From: Marinoscillum pacificum
GTDB taxonomy: Bacteria; Bacteroidota; Bacteroidia; Cytophagales; Cyclobacteriaceae
DNA: 64,000 bases
NCBI RefSeq assembly: GCF_024714495.1
Contig: NZ_JAMZMJ010000005.1
Span: forward strand, 1-64,000
Direction of reading: 5' to 3'
Position numbers and translations under genes: made by a program. The notes below the pieces were generated by a model. The model worked only from the letters and a program-made list of their open reading frames with translations. It had not been told where the DNA came from and made no database searches. Every line of letters starts with the position of its first letter. Position 1 is the stretch's first letter. This document shows, in pieces, positions 27,824-36,201 of this stretch.

Positions 27824-28174
27824 GAAATGAGCTTCCTCAATTGACTATGCTTATTAAAAAGTAATAAGCGATTTAATTCCTAAAAGTACAATTAGTTCCC
27901 ATATAATGAAGAAATTTTTAAGGAATTAATAAATGTTCGTTATACAAATAAAGGCCTGAAAATTTTATAGCTCATAGCGTTATTATGCCATACGCTTTTA
28001 ATCGAACACAATAGTTTCCAAGTCGAAAAACCATAATTCCCCTTGGATCAAATAAGATTATATTGTTCCAAACATTCATTCTTCTTAAAAATCAGAACTC
28101 GATTTTTTGCTAACTCATTGCCATGAATTATATTAAGTTTTGATCACCAACTCTTTGATTTTAACATCTCCAAT
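27824..28174. other. 351-base gap between divergent sigma-factor gene and 28175 gene
   Basis: AT-rich, no coding frame. It holds the inverted repeat at 27849-27869 and, further right, a six-base inverted pair TCCAAG/CTTGGA 20 bases apart near 28018-28049. No exact TANNTTTG promoter with a matching -33 element was found. Confidence 0.6.
27849..27869. promoter_or_regulatory. Inverted repeat upstream of the ECF sigma gene
   Basis: GCTTATTA (27849-27856) and TAATAAGC (27862-27869) are perfectly complementary around a five-base spacer. Either an operator or a leader hairpin of the sigma-factor transcript. Confidence 0.4.
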
Positions 28175-28369
28175 ATGGCTCTATTATTTTTTATCCTATT
28201 CGGCTTCTTCTTATTCGCAATATGGGTTTGGACAATTATCGATATCATTAAAAGTGAATTTAAAGACAACAACGAAAAGATCCTATGGGTGGTGCTAGTC
28301 ATACTCTTACCTTTTATTGGTACTGTTCTCTATTTTGCCATTGGTAGTAAAAACAGGGTCCCTTCATGA
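28175..28369 (+). CDS. Small PLDc_N-type membrane protein
   Basis: The 64-residue product has two membrane helices (about 3-25 and 36-57) with the conserved pattern WTIIDIIKSEF before the loop and LPFIGTVLYFAIG in the second helix. This matches the short PLDc_N domain (phospholipase D nuclease N-terminal), which in stand-alone form has no catalytic residues and unknown function. Its stop codon overlaps the next start by four bases (ATGA), so the two genes are translationally coupled. Confidence 0.8.
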   Translation: MALLFFILFGFFLFAIWVWTIIDIIKSEFKDNNEKILWVVLVILLPFIGTVLYFAIGSKNRVPS

Positions 28370-28938
28370 AAATGAAAAATATTCCCTTTGGTCAACTTGC
28401 TATGGAGTTTGTCTCTGTAGTATTTGCTGTGATTTTAGCCTTAGGGTTAAACTCATACAAGCAAGCCCTAGATGCAGAAAGTGAAGCGATAGTTCTCAAA
28501 AACTCCATAATTAAAGAGTGTCAGGAGAACCTGATCAAAGTAGACTCCATGTTGATTAAAAATCAAGATTACGCCAATTATCTAGATTCACTCGTATCAT
28601 TAGACCCTGATGATGTTCACGGTGTCAAATTTATCTATGAAATAGAACTGTTGACAGACGCAGCATGGGTTATCGCTCAAAACAATGCAGCTATCAATAA
28701 ATTGGATCAGGATTTTTTGATTAGTAGTGCGGAGATCTATCAGACTCAAGTATTTTTCACAGAATTCTCTAGATCCTTCTTCCAGAATCTTGGCATCATG
28801 GCGACTCAGCAGGATGAAACTCCGCCATACTCTACCGCCATATCTTTGTATTTCAATATATCCGTAATTAATAACGGAGCGAATGATCTCAAACAATCAT
28901 ATCAGGAATTAATAACCAAATATGCCGCTGAAGAATAA
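28366..28938 (+). CDS. Membrane-anchored hypothetical protein (DUF6090-like layout)
   Basis: The 190-residue product has one N-terminal membrane helix (about 12-27, FVSVVFAVILALGLNSYK) and a largely helical remainder expected outside the membrane. The layout, with an Asn right after the helix and paired charged helices, resembles the Bacteroidota DUF6090-type proteins, but I cannot confirm membership. It overlaps both neighbours (4 bases upstream, 17 downstream), so it belongs to a three-gene unit. Function unknown. Confidence 0.65.
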   Translation: MKMKNIPFGQLAMEFVSVVFAVILALGLNSYKQALDAESEAIVLKNSIIKECQENLIKVDSMLIKNQDYANYLDSLVSLDPDDVHGVKFIYEIELLTDAAWVIAQNNAAINKLDQDFLISSAEIYQTQVFFTEFSRSFFQNLGIMATQQDETPPYSTAISLYFNISVINNGANDLKQSYQELITKYAAEE

Positions 28939-29611
28939 AATTTTCTTAGTCGTTCTCTACCTTAACTTGTTTTCTATTTGGTCTGCAAGATCTCAGGGAG
29001 TTTCATTCTCCTATTTGATTCCCAAAAACGGATACATCACAGCCCCGATTAGCCCGTTCTCAATACGCGGCATTGGAGTTGGTGAAGTGCTCGGCATTGA
29101 GTCAGGATTCTCGCTATATAATATCCCTGGATTAGCAATGGAAAATCTTCCATTTTCCTATGACAAACCATTGACAGGACCTCACTTTGCCTTGATGATT
29201 CCTGCAGATATCTATGTAAAATTCCCAATAGAGAAAATGAGTTTGAAATTCATGATTGGGGGCTTTGGCTGGTGGAATATTGGTCAAAGAATCAATGAAG
29301 GAAATATGGACAGAGCATGGCGATCTTTTGAAGGCTGGGAAGTATTAAATACTGACTTTCAATTGAAAAATAAACTTGGATATGGGTGGCTTGGTGGATT
29401 TGAGTTTCAATTTCCATTTAGTCGAGAAGTGAAATTAAGCATAGAAGCCAATTATTTAAGAGGTAGCAGTAAGACAATGCTAAAAGGGAGCTATTCAGGA
29501 GTAAAAGACAGCAATTCTCAACTTATCACTAAAGAAGTGGATATAAATAATGCCTCCACTGTTATTGAGGGCTTAGAATTATCGTTTGGAGCAATCTTTT
29601 CTATGAGATAG
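28922..29611 (+). CDS. Probable small outer-membrane beta-barrel protein, unknown function
   Basis: The 229-residue product has a signal peptide (cleavage probably after ARSQ) and about eight amphipathic strands rich in aromatic and Gly residues, for example KFMIGGFGWWNIG and LGYGWLGGFEFQFPF, ending in a Phe/Arg-containing strand (LSFGAIFSMR). This suggests an eight-stranded barrel. No family could be recognised. It overlaps the preceding gene by 17 bases and is the last of the three-gene group. Confidence 0.65.
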   Translation: MPLKNKIFLVVLYLNLFSIWSARSQGVSFSYLIPKNGYITAPISPFSIRGIGVGEVLGIESGFSLYNIPGLAMENLPFSYDKPLTGPHFALMIPADIYVKFPIEKMSLKFMIGGFGWWNIGQRINEGNMDRAWRSFEGWEVLNTDFQLKNKLGYGWLGGFEFQFPFSREVKLSIEANYLRGSSKTMLKGSYSGVKDSNSQLITKEVDINNASTVIEGLELSFGAIFSMR

Positions 29612-29671
29612 AGGAGTCAGGGATTTTCCAATAAATGACTATCTTCGAGCCGCAAAACTCAAAAAGTCTTT

Positions 29672-31168
29672 ATGATCTACATAGTTGTCACCCTTACTTA
29701 CATTCTCATTCTCACAGGTATCATTATCTATAAGAGTAGAACCGTAAAAAATGAAGACGATTTTGTGGTGGCAGGTAGAAATGTACCTATTTACCTATTA
29801 GTTGGAACCCTGATCACCACCTGGATAGGTTCGGGAAGTTTATTTGGAACTGCTGGTCTTACTTTCAGAACAGGCTTTTCAGAGTTATGGTTTTCTATGG
29901 GTGCATGGATTGGAATCATTGTGGTTTACTTCATAGCTGCAAGAGTTCGAAAAATAGCCCAGTATACACTAACTGATATATTAGAAAAGCGATATTCTCC
30001 ATTAGCGAGATTATTAGGAACTACCACCATTATTCTTGCCTACTTGATTATTGCAGGTTATCAATTTAAAGGTGGAGGAAGATTCCTGAATATTTTAACC
30101 GAAGGAGCTATATCTCCCGAGTTAGGTACTGTTATTACCTTCTTCTTAATAGTTGCATTTACAGCACTCGCAGGTATGGTTTCCATCGTCTCGATAGACA
30201 TATTTAATGGAATCATCATGATAAGTGCTATCGTATTGACCCTTCCAATCCTACTATCACAAGAAGGTGGTTGGTCAGAAGTAGCAGCAACTATCAATGA
30301 AGTAAGTCCAGATCACTTGTCAATGACAGAAGGACATAGTTTTACCTGGTATTTAGGTATTTTATTACCTACTCTTTTATTACTTCTAAGTGAGAGTAGC
30401 ATGTACCAAAAATTCTCCTCTGCAAAAGATGCCTCAAGTGCTAAAAAAGCAGTTTTTGGAATGTTTGTTGGTGTCGTATTAATTGAAGTATTGATGTGTG
30501 CAATATCTGTAATTGGATTTGCTATCTATTCAGATGATCCAAGATTTTTCCTGGAGAACGGAGACATCAACCAGGCTATGTCTGAAGAGATTATCCTTAG
30601 AATCGGTTTCGAACAACTTCCACCAGTATTAGGTTCACTGTTGTTTGCCGGTGGTGTAGCGATCATTCTATCTACTGGTAACACCTTCTTGATGGTGGCT
30701 TCAACTAACCTTTCAAGAGACTTAATTGAGAAATATGGATTCAAAGGCAAGACTTTAGAGTCTAAAAAGAAATTGATGATTCAGCGTGTTTCTATCGTCA
30801 TTTTAGGCTTGCTAGCCTACTTGATGGTAACGCAGTTTACTACCATTCTGGAAATGTCGCTCATCTCCTACACCATGATTGGTGCTTCTCTTGCTCCTCC
30901 TTTGTTAGCCGCTTTCTTCTGGAAACGCGTTACTAAACAAGGTGGAATTGCAGCTATCAGTGGAGGAATGGTTACTGTTTTAATTATTTCTGTTCTTAAT
31001 AAAGTATACGCAGAGTCAGGACTTGATTTAGGAATCTTGAAATTCCCATTTGATACAGACTATATAGCAATTCCGGCACTTATTGTATCAGTGACATTTT
31101 TGGTTACGTTTAGTTTATTAAGCAAGCCATCTCCAGAAGAACAAAGCGCTCCTTTCTTCGAGAAGTAG
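29672..31168 (+). CDS. Sodium:solute symporter (SSS family)
   Basis: The 498-residue inner-membrane protein has about 13 hydrophobic helices and SSS hallmarks: an N-terminal helix followed by the DDFVVAGRNVP loop, GTLITTWIGSGSLFG at helix 2, and a helix with STGNTFLMVASTNLSRDL. Members couple Na+ influx to uptake of sugars, amino acids, urea or carboxylates; the substrate cannot be told. It lies 168 bases upstream of the first pckA gene, on the same strand, so supply of a gluconeogenic carbon source is an attractive but unproven idea. Confidence 0.92.
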   Translation: MIYIVVTLTYILILTGIIIYKSRTVKNEDDFVVAGRNVPIYLLVGTLITTWIGSGSLFGTAGLTFRTGFSELWFSMGAWIGIIVVYFIAARVRKIAQYTLTDILEKRYSPLARLLGTTTIILAYLIIAGYQFKGGGRFLNILTEGAISPELGTVITFFLIVAFTALAGMVSIVSIDIFNGIIMISAIVLTLPILLSQEGGWSEVAATINEVSPDHLSMTEGHSFTWYLGILLPTLLLLLSESSMYQKFSSAKDASSAKKAVFGMFVGVVLIEVLMCAISVIGFAIYSDDPRFFLENGDINQAMSEEIILRIGFEQLPPVLGSLLFAGGVAIILSTGNTFLMVASTNLSRDLIEKYGFKGKTLESKKKLMIQRVSIVILGLLAYLMVTQFTTILEMSLISYTMIGASLAPPLLAAFFWKRVTKQGGIAAISGGMVTVLIISVLNKVYAESGLDLGILKFPFDTDYIAIPALIVSVTFLVTFSLLSKPSPEEQSAPFFEK

Positions 31169-31336
31169 TTCACTTATTCTTGCAAAAGTCCACACGGGCT
31201 AAATACAAACTTTGAATAAGGTTTGTTTGGATTCGTTTAGAATTGATGGAAATCTATTCTAACTTCGCTTGCAAACGTTTTCATTTACGAAAAACGCTGA
31301 ATTAAGCAATTTCCAAATTAACCCTTAGTTTAAAAA
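31169..31336 (+). promoter_or_regulatory. Upstream region of the first pckA with candidate operator
   Basis: Contains inverted pair ACAAAC/GTTTGT (31205-31226), a near-match -7 element TAGAATTG (31238-31245), and then the LacI-type palindrome annotated separately. The symporter has no clear terminator, so some read-through is possible. Confidence 0.45.
31270..31283. promoter_or_regulatory. LacI-family-type operator upstream of pckA
   Basis: TGCAAACGTTTTCA is palindromic at 12 of 14 positions around a central CG, the form used by LacI/GalR/CcpA-type regulators. It lies about 25-38 bases downstream of a candidate -7 element and 54 bases before the start codon, fitting a repressor roadblock. 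The regulator is not in the window. Confidence 0.45.
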
Positions 31337-33001
31337 ATGGATGTTTTGAACCCCACGGTACAAAGTCAAACTAAAACCGTAACCATGCAAGAATTCGGAC
31401 TAAAGTCAAAAAAAAGTGACCTATCCACCCTAGGTCTTACCGTAAAGGAAGCCCATTGGAATCTGAGTCAAGCACAGCTAATTGAAGAAGCTGTACAGAA
31501 CCAAGAGGGTCATCTTACCGACACAGGTGCATTGATGTGTGATACCGGCGTATTTACTGGAAGATCACCGAAAGACAGATTCATCGTAAAAGATGAAAAA
31601 ACACAAGAATCTGTTTGGTGGGGAGATATCAACATCCCACTGAGCACAGAAAAATTTGATCAGCTATATACCAAAATGGTAGACTTCTTAGCTGATAAGA
31701 AAGTTTATGTACGTGACGCTTACGCTGGAGCTGACAAAACGCATAGACTTCGTATCCGAGTGATAAACACACTTGCATGGCATAATCTATTCTGTTTCAA
31801 CATGTTTTTGAGACCGGAGAAATACAAATTGGAAAGCTTTGACCCCAACTTTACCATTTTGTGTGTTCCTGAGTTTGAAGCAGATCCTGAAGTGGATGGC
31901 ACAAGACAAAAGAACTTTGCAGCTGTCAATTTTTCTAAACGTATGATCCTTATTGGAGGAACAGGTTACTCAGGAGAAATGAAAAAGGGCATTTTCTCTG
32001 TTCTTAACTATATCCTTCCACACGAGGAAAATGTATTATCCATGCACTGCTCTGCCAATATGGGTATTGAGGAACGTGACACGGCTATCTTCTTTGGTTT
32101 ATCAGGTACAGGAAAAACCACTCTATCAGCTGATCCAAATCGTTTGTTGATTGGCGATGATGAGCATGGCTGGACGGAGAAGAATGTCTTTAACTTCGAA
32201 GGAGGGTGCTACGCCAAAGTAATTGACCTGAGTGAAGAAAAAGAGCCAGATATCTGGAACGCTATTAAATATGGTGCAATCTTAGAAAACACTCGATTCA
32301 AAGATGAGTCAAGAGAAGTAGACTTTGAAAACTGTGAAGTCACTGAAAACACACGGGTTTCTTACCCAATCTACCACATTAGAAATGCTGTGGACCCATC
32401 TATTGGAGGAATCCCAAAAAACATCTTCTTCCTTACTTGTGATGCTTTTGGAGTGATCCCTCCTATCCAGCGATTATCTAAAGGTCAGGCAATGTATCAC
32501 TTCATTTCTGGTTACACTTCCAAAGTAGCTGGTACCGAAGCTGGAGTGACTGAACCACAGCCTGTATTCTCAGCTTGCTTTGGCTCTCCATTCTTACCTC
32601 TTCACCCAACTAAGTACGCTGAGTTGTTGGGGCAAAAAATGGAGCAGCATGAAACCAACGTATGGTTAATTAATACTGGATGGACAGGTGGTCCTTACGG
32701 AGTAGGAAAACGTATTAGCTTAAAATATACCCGAGCCATGATTTCAGCAGCTCTTAGTGGTGTATTAAATAATGTAGGGTACAGAACACACTCCATCTTT
32801 GGTGCAGAAATGCCTTTAACATGTCCTAATGTACCAAATGAAATTCTCTCACCGAGAGAAACCTGGAAAAATGACGATGCTTTCTACAAGAAGGCAAATG
32901 ACCTTGCTCGTAAGTTCAATGCAAACTTTACCAAGTTTGAAGAATTCGCGAATGAGGAGATCATGGCCGGACAGCCAAAACCAAATCTAAACTACGAGTG
33001 A
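31337..33001 (+). CDS. pckA: ATP-dependent phosphoenolpyruvate carboxykinase (copy 1)
   Basis: This 554-residue enzyme converts oxaloacetate and ATP to PEP, ADP and CO2, the entry to gluconeogenesis, in the cytoplasm. The kinase P-loop GLSGTGKTTLSAD, the PEPCK-specific HCSANMG, the metal-binding IGDDEHGW and FEGGCYAK motifs, and the adenine-site ENTRVSYP are all intact. The start ATG 31337 follows an A-rich leader; ATG 31385 (MQEFGLKS) would align with copy 2 and is possible. A closely related gene lies just downstream behind a terminator. Typical length is about 530-540, so the shorter start is slightly favoured by size alone. Confidence 0.95.
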   Translation: MDVLNPTVQSQTKTVTMQEFGLKSKKSDLSTLGLTVKEAHWNLSQAQLIEEAVQNQEGHLTDTGALMCDTGVFTGRSPKDRFIVKDEKTQESVWWGDINIPLSTEKFDQLYTKMVDFLADKKVYVRDAYAGADKTHRLRIRVINTLAWHNLFCFNMFLRPEKYKLESFDPNFTILCVPEFEADPEVDGTRQKNFAAVNFSKRMILIGGTGYSGEMKKGIFSVLNYILPHEENVLSMHCSANMGIEERDTAIFFGLSGTGKTTLSADPNRLLIGDDEHGWTEKNVFNFEGGCYAKVIDLSEEKEPDIWNAIKYGAILENTRFKDESREVDFENCEVTENTRVSYPIYHIRNAVDPSIGGIPKNIFFLTCDAFGVIPPIQRLSKGQAMYHFISGYTSKVAGTEAGVTEPQPVFSACFGSPFLPLHPTKYAELLGQKMEQHETNVWLINTGWTGGPYGVGKRISLKYTRAMISAALSGVLNNVGYRTHSIFGAEMPLTCPNVPNEILSPRETWKNDDAFYKKANDLARKFNANFTKFEEFANEEIMAGQPKPNLNYE

Positions 33002-33024
33002 TTCATTTCACATTCTAACCTAGA

Positions 33025-33055
33025 AGCTCAGTCAGTTATTGACTGAGCTTTTTTT
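33025..33055 (+). terminator. Rho-independent terminator between the two pckA genes
   Basis: Perfect 10-bp stem (33025-33034 with 33040-33049), five-base loop and seven T's to 33055. Confidence 0.93.
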
Positions 33056-33168
33056 GATTTATGACAGCCACTGGAATGTCACAGATCACTCCTGGTGATG
33101 ATGGACGTCATTACCCACGCTTATTGGTATACCGATCTTCGTGTAGTCCTAAATCAACAACGAGAATT
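33056..33168 (+). promoter_or_regulatory. Leader/promoter interval of the second pckA
   Basis: It lies between the terminator T-run and the preferred ATG 33169. It is in frame and open from ATG 33061, but that start leaves no room for a promoter. It contains TGACA-N10-TGTCA (33062-33081). No consensus promoter was identified. Confidence 0.45.
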
Positions 33169-34803
33169 ATGGAAGAATTCGGTCTAAAATCTACAAAAAG
33201 CGGCTTAGAAGCTGCAGGTGTAAAAAAGGTAAAAGAAGCATTCTGGAACCTAACTGCCACGGAACTAACAGAAATAGCTGTTAGAAACAATGAAGGTCAC
33301 CTTACCGACACAGGTGCACTGATGTGCGACACTGGCAAATTCACCGGAAGATCACCACAAGACAGATTTATTGTTAAAGACTCACTTACCGAAAAAGAAG
33401 TATGGTGGGGAAATATCAATAAACCTGTATCTGAAGAAAGTTTTGAGCGCATCTACGCTAAAATGCTGGGTTACTTAGAAGATAAAACAGTTTATGTGAG
33501 AGATGCATATGCAGGTGCAGACACTGCACACCAACTCAAACTGAGAGTAATCAACACCATGGCGTGGCACAACCTCTTCTGCTACAATATGTTCATTACT
33601 CCTCCAGACTACAAACTAGAAGACTTTGATCCAAACTTCACCATCATAGCGTGTCCTGAGTTTGAAGCAGACCCTGACACTGATGGAGTAAGACAATCTA
33701 ACTTCGCCATCATCAACATGACTAAGCGAATGATCCTTGTAGGAGGAACAGCTTACTCTGGCGAAATGAAAAAAGGCATCTTCTCTGTATTGAACTTCCT
33801 GTTACCTACTAAAGAGAACGTATTGCCAATGCACTGTTCTGCCAATATGGGTATAGAAGATCATGACACTGCTATCTTCTTCGGACTAAGTGGAACAGGA
33901 AAAACAACTCTCTCTGCTGATCCAAATAGACTATTGATTGGTGATGACGAACACGGATGGACTAAAACCAATGTATTCAACTTTGAAGGAGGATGCTACG
34001 CGAAGGTTATTGACTTATCCGAAGAGAATGAACCAGACATCTGGAACGCTATTAAGTACGGAGCTATTCTTGAAAACACCCGATTCATTCCGAATACAAG
34101 AACTGTTGACTATACCAACACAGAAGTAACTGAAAATACACGGGTATCTTATCCAATTGATCACATCAAGAACATCGTAAAACCTTCTATTGGCGGTGTA
34201 CCTAAGAATATTTTCTTCTTGACTTGTGATGCATCAGGTGTTATGCCTCCAATCATGAGATTAACAAAAGGCCAGGCGATGTACCATTTCATTTCAGGCT
34301 ACACCTCTAAGGTAGCAGGAACCGAAGCTGGTGTTACTGAACCTCAACCAGTATTCTCTGCATGTTTCGGAGCTCCTTTCATGCCTTTGCACCCAACCCG
34401 ATATGCGGAGTTGCTAGGCCAAAAAATGGAAGAAAATGAAGTAAGTGTATGGTTGGTTAATACTGGCTGGACTGGTGGTGCATACGGCATAGGAAGCAGA
34501 ATTAAGCTTCGCTACACCAGAGCCATGATCACTGCAGCATTGTCTGGAGTATTGGACAACGTTGGATACCGTAAACACAGCATCTTCGGCGCAGAAATGC
34601 CAACTACTTGTCCTGGTGTTCCAAATGAAATCTTGAGTCCTAAGGAAACATGGCAGAACGACAAGGCCTTCTATCAAAAAGCAAATGAACTAGCTGAGAA
34701 ATTCAGAGTGAACTTTGACAAGTTCAGAGAGTTTGCTAATGATGAAATCCTTGGAGGTGAACCTAAACCTAACCTTGAGTTCGTTGAGGAATCTACCCTC
34801 TGA
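33169..34803 (+). CDS. pckA: ATP-dependent phosphoenolpyruvate carboxykinase (copy 2)
   Basis: A second complete ATP-type PEPCK of 544 residues from ATG 33169 (MEEFGLKSTKSG), chosen because it aligns with copy 1 and with the family; the frame extends back to ATG 33061, only six bases after a terminator and with a sequence unlike PEPCK. All active-site motifs are intact: HCSANMG, GLSGTGKTTLSAD, IGDDEHGW, FEGGCYAK and ENTRVSYP. By eye about three quarters of residues match copy 1. Separate terminators flank each copy, so they are independently expressed. Tandem retention suggests different regulation or kinetics; a recent duplication is unlikely given the divergence. Confidence 0.94.
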   Translation: MEEFGLKSTKSGLEAAGVKKVKEAFWNLTATELTEIAVRNNEGHLTDTGALMCDTGKFTGRSPQDRFIVKDSLTEKEVWWGNINKPVSEESFERIYAKMLGYLEDKTVYVRDAYAGADTAHQLKLRVINTMAWHNLFCYNMFITPPDYKLEDFDPNFTIIACPEFEADPDTDGVRQSNFAIINMTKRMILVGGTAYSGEMKKGIFSVLNFLLPTKENVLPMHCSANMGIEDHDTAIFFGLSGTGKTTLSADPNRLLIGDDEHGWTKTNVFNFEGGCYAKVIDLSEENEPDIWNAIKYGAILENTRFIPNTRTVDYTNTEVTENTRVSYPIDHIKNIVKPSIGGVPKNIFFLTCDASGVMPPIMRLTKGQAMYHFISGYTSKVAGTEAGVTEPQPVFSACFGAPFMPLHPTRYAELLGQKMEENEVSVWLVNTGWTGGAYGIGSRIKLRYTRAMITAALSGVLDNVGYRKHSIFGAEMPTTCPGVPNEILSPKETWQNDKAFYQKANELAEKFRVNFDKFREFANDEILGGEPKPNLEFVEESTL

Positions 34804-34832
34804 AAACTTTCATAGCAGATTAATAGAGCAAA

Positions 34833-34867
34833 TAAGGGCACCCAGTATCGGGTGTCCTTATTTTTTT
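34833..34867 (+). terminator. Rho-independent terminator after second pckA
   Basis: Eleven-bp stem (34833-34843 with 34850-34860, one G-T pair), six-base loop and seven T's. It lies just before methylglyoxal synthase. Confidence 0.92.
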
Positions 34868-34882
34868 AGTTAAACTTACCAC

Positions 34883-35254
34883 ATGAAAATTGCGATCATA
34901 GCTCACGATGGTAAAAAGGCCGATATGGTGGCTTTTTTACTTAATTATAAAGAACAATTGAACCAGGTAGATTTGATTTCTACAGGCACAACAGGTTCAC
35001 ACGCCGAGAAAGCTGGACTTAAAGTTCATAAGTATCTATCCGGACCACTCGGAGGTGACGCTCAAATAGCTGCAGAAGCTGCTGAGAAGAAACTTGATCT
35101 TGTGATCTTTTTTAGAGACCCTATGGACAAGCATCCACATGAACCTGACGTCCAAATGCTAATGAGACTTTGTGACGTGCACAATATTCCTTTAGCTACT
35201 AATCCGGCTGGAGCAAGATTGATGATGGACAGCATGTTCAAAATACAGTCTTAA
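34883..35254 (+). CDS. mgsA: Methylglyoxal synthase
   Basis: The 123-residue enzyme converts dihydroxyacetone phosphate to methylglyoxal and phosphate, a bypass used when phosphate is short or sugar phosphates build up. Recognisable signatures are the N-terminal IAIIAHDGKKADMV, phosphate-binding STGTTG, the catalytic-Asp segment GPLGGDAQIA, and FFRDPMDKHPHEPDVQ followed by IPLATNPAGA. It lacks the C-terminal extension of the E. coli protein (152 residues) but the core is whole. Its stop and the next start share a base (TAATG), so it is coupled to the phosphoesterase. Placed after two PEPCK genes, it fits a gluconeogenic/triose-phosphate node. Confidence 0.95.
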   Translation: MKIAIIAHDGKKADMVAFLLNYKEQLNQVDLISTGTTGSHAEKAGLKVHKYLSGPLGGDAQIAAEAAEKKLDLVIFFRDPMDKHPHEPDVQMLMRLCDVHNIPLATNPAGARLMMDSMFKIQS

Positions 35255-36162
35255 TGAGCTGGACGATTAATCGTAGACGGTTTCTGATTTCCAGTGCTGC
35301 TATGGCAACATTATCAGCCATAGCTCCATTGGAGTTATTAGGTTCTAGGAAGAAATCTGTTCGCTTTGGGTTATTAACAGATTCACATTATGCAGATCGA
35401 GAGCCGTCAGGAACTCGATATTATAAACAGTCGCTTCAAAAAATGGCCGAAGCGGTGGAAGTCTTGAATAAGGAAAAAGTTGATTTCGCTATTCATCTTG
35501 GAGACTTCAAAGATGAACATCCAACCAAAGTGGAAGCTGATACTATCAAGTTCTTACAGGATATCGAAGCAGAATATAGTAAGTTCAAAGGACCTAGATA
35601 TCATTGCATTGGAAACCATGACCTGGATAGCATCTCCAAGGATCAGTTTCAAGAGAATATTACCAATACAGGAATAAACCAGTCCGAGACCTATTTCTCA
35701 TTTGATCATCAAGGCGTTCATTTTATCGTATTGGATCCAAATTTCCATGCGGATGAGCGTCCACATCACAAAGGAGATTATGAGTGGTTTGATGCTCATT
35801 TACCAGGAGCTGAATGGAAATGGTTTGAAGAAGATCTTGCGAAAACCAAACTTCCAACGATAGTTTTCTCACACTTCACCTTATACCACTTTGTAAAAGG
35901 TGACGCAGTATTTCATATGACTGATTATGAGCGAGCACAGAAGATTATGGAAGACTCTGGTAAAGTAATTGCTTCCTTTCATGGACATACGCACGAAGAA
36001 AATTATACAGAAGTCAACGGAATCCACTATTGTACTCACCTGGGTATGGTAGATTATGAAGGCTTAGAAAATAATTCTTTTGCTATTGTAGAGGTTAATG
36101 AAGTTGAAATTACCATCACTGGCTACAAACGCACTTCCAACAAGACATTAAAAAAGGGTTAG
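35254..36162 (+). CDS. Tat-exported calcineurin-like metallophosphoesterase
   Basis: The 302-residue product has a twin-arginine signal (NRRRFLISSAAMATL, then a hydrophobic run) and a calcineurin-type fold with the metal-site motifs LLTDSHYAD, HLGDFKD, GNHDLD, a late His in FSHFTLYH and FHGHTHEE. These coordinate two metals and hydrolyse phosphate mono- or diesters in the periplasm. Substrate unknown. Translation is coupled to mgsA through the shared TAATG. The stop codon lies inside the stem of a bidirectional terminator. Confidence 0.9.
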   Translation: MSWTINRRRFLISSAAMATLSAIAPLELLGSRKKSVRFGLLTDSHYADREPSGTRYYKQSLQKMAEAVEVLNKEKVDFAIHLGDFKDEHPTKVEADTIKFLQDIEAEYSKFKGPRYHCIGNHDLDSISKDQFQENITNTGINQSETYFSFDHQGVHFIVLDPNFHADERPHHKGDYEWFDAHLPGAEWKWFEEDLAKTKLPTIVFSHFTLYHFVKGDAVFHMTDYERAQKIMEDSGKVIASFHGHTHEENYTEVNGIHYCTHLGMVDYEGLENNSFAIVEVNEVEITITGYKRTSNKTLKKG

Positions 36163-36180
36163 CCACGGCTAACCCTTTTT
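36151..36180. terminator. Bidirectional terminator (phosphoesterase / nupC)
   Basis: The 14-bp perfect inverted repeat AAAAAGGGTTAGCC / GGCTAACCCTTTTT (36151-36164 with 36167-36180) has T-runs on both strands and ends converging genes. Its left arm contains the TAG stop of the phosphoesterase. Confidence 0.92.
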
Positions 36181-36201
36181 AGTTTCAATATTTTCTAATG
36201 A

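Noticed and set aside
33062-33081. TGACA-N10-TGTCA as a further copy of the groES/miaB boxes
   Set aside because: The orientation of the two halves is opposite to the groES palindrome and only one pair is present; chance is likely.
33061-33168. N-terminal extension of the second PEPCK
   Set aside because: It begins six bases after a terminator T-run and has no counterpart in PEPCKs or in copy 1.
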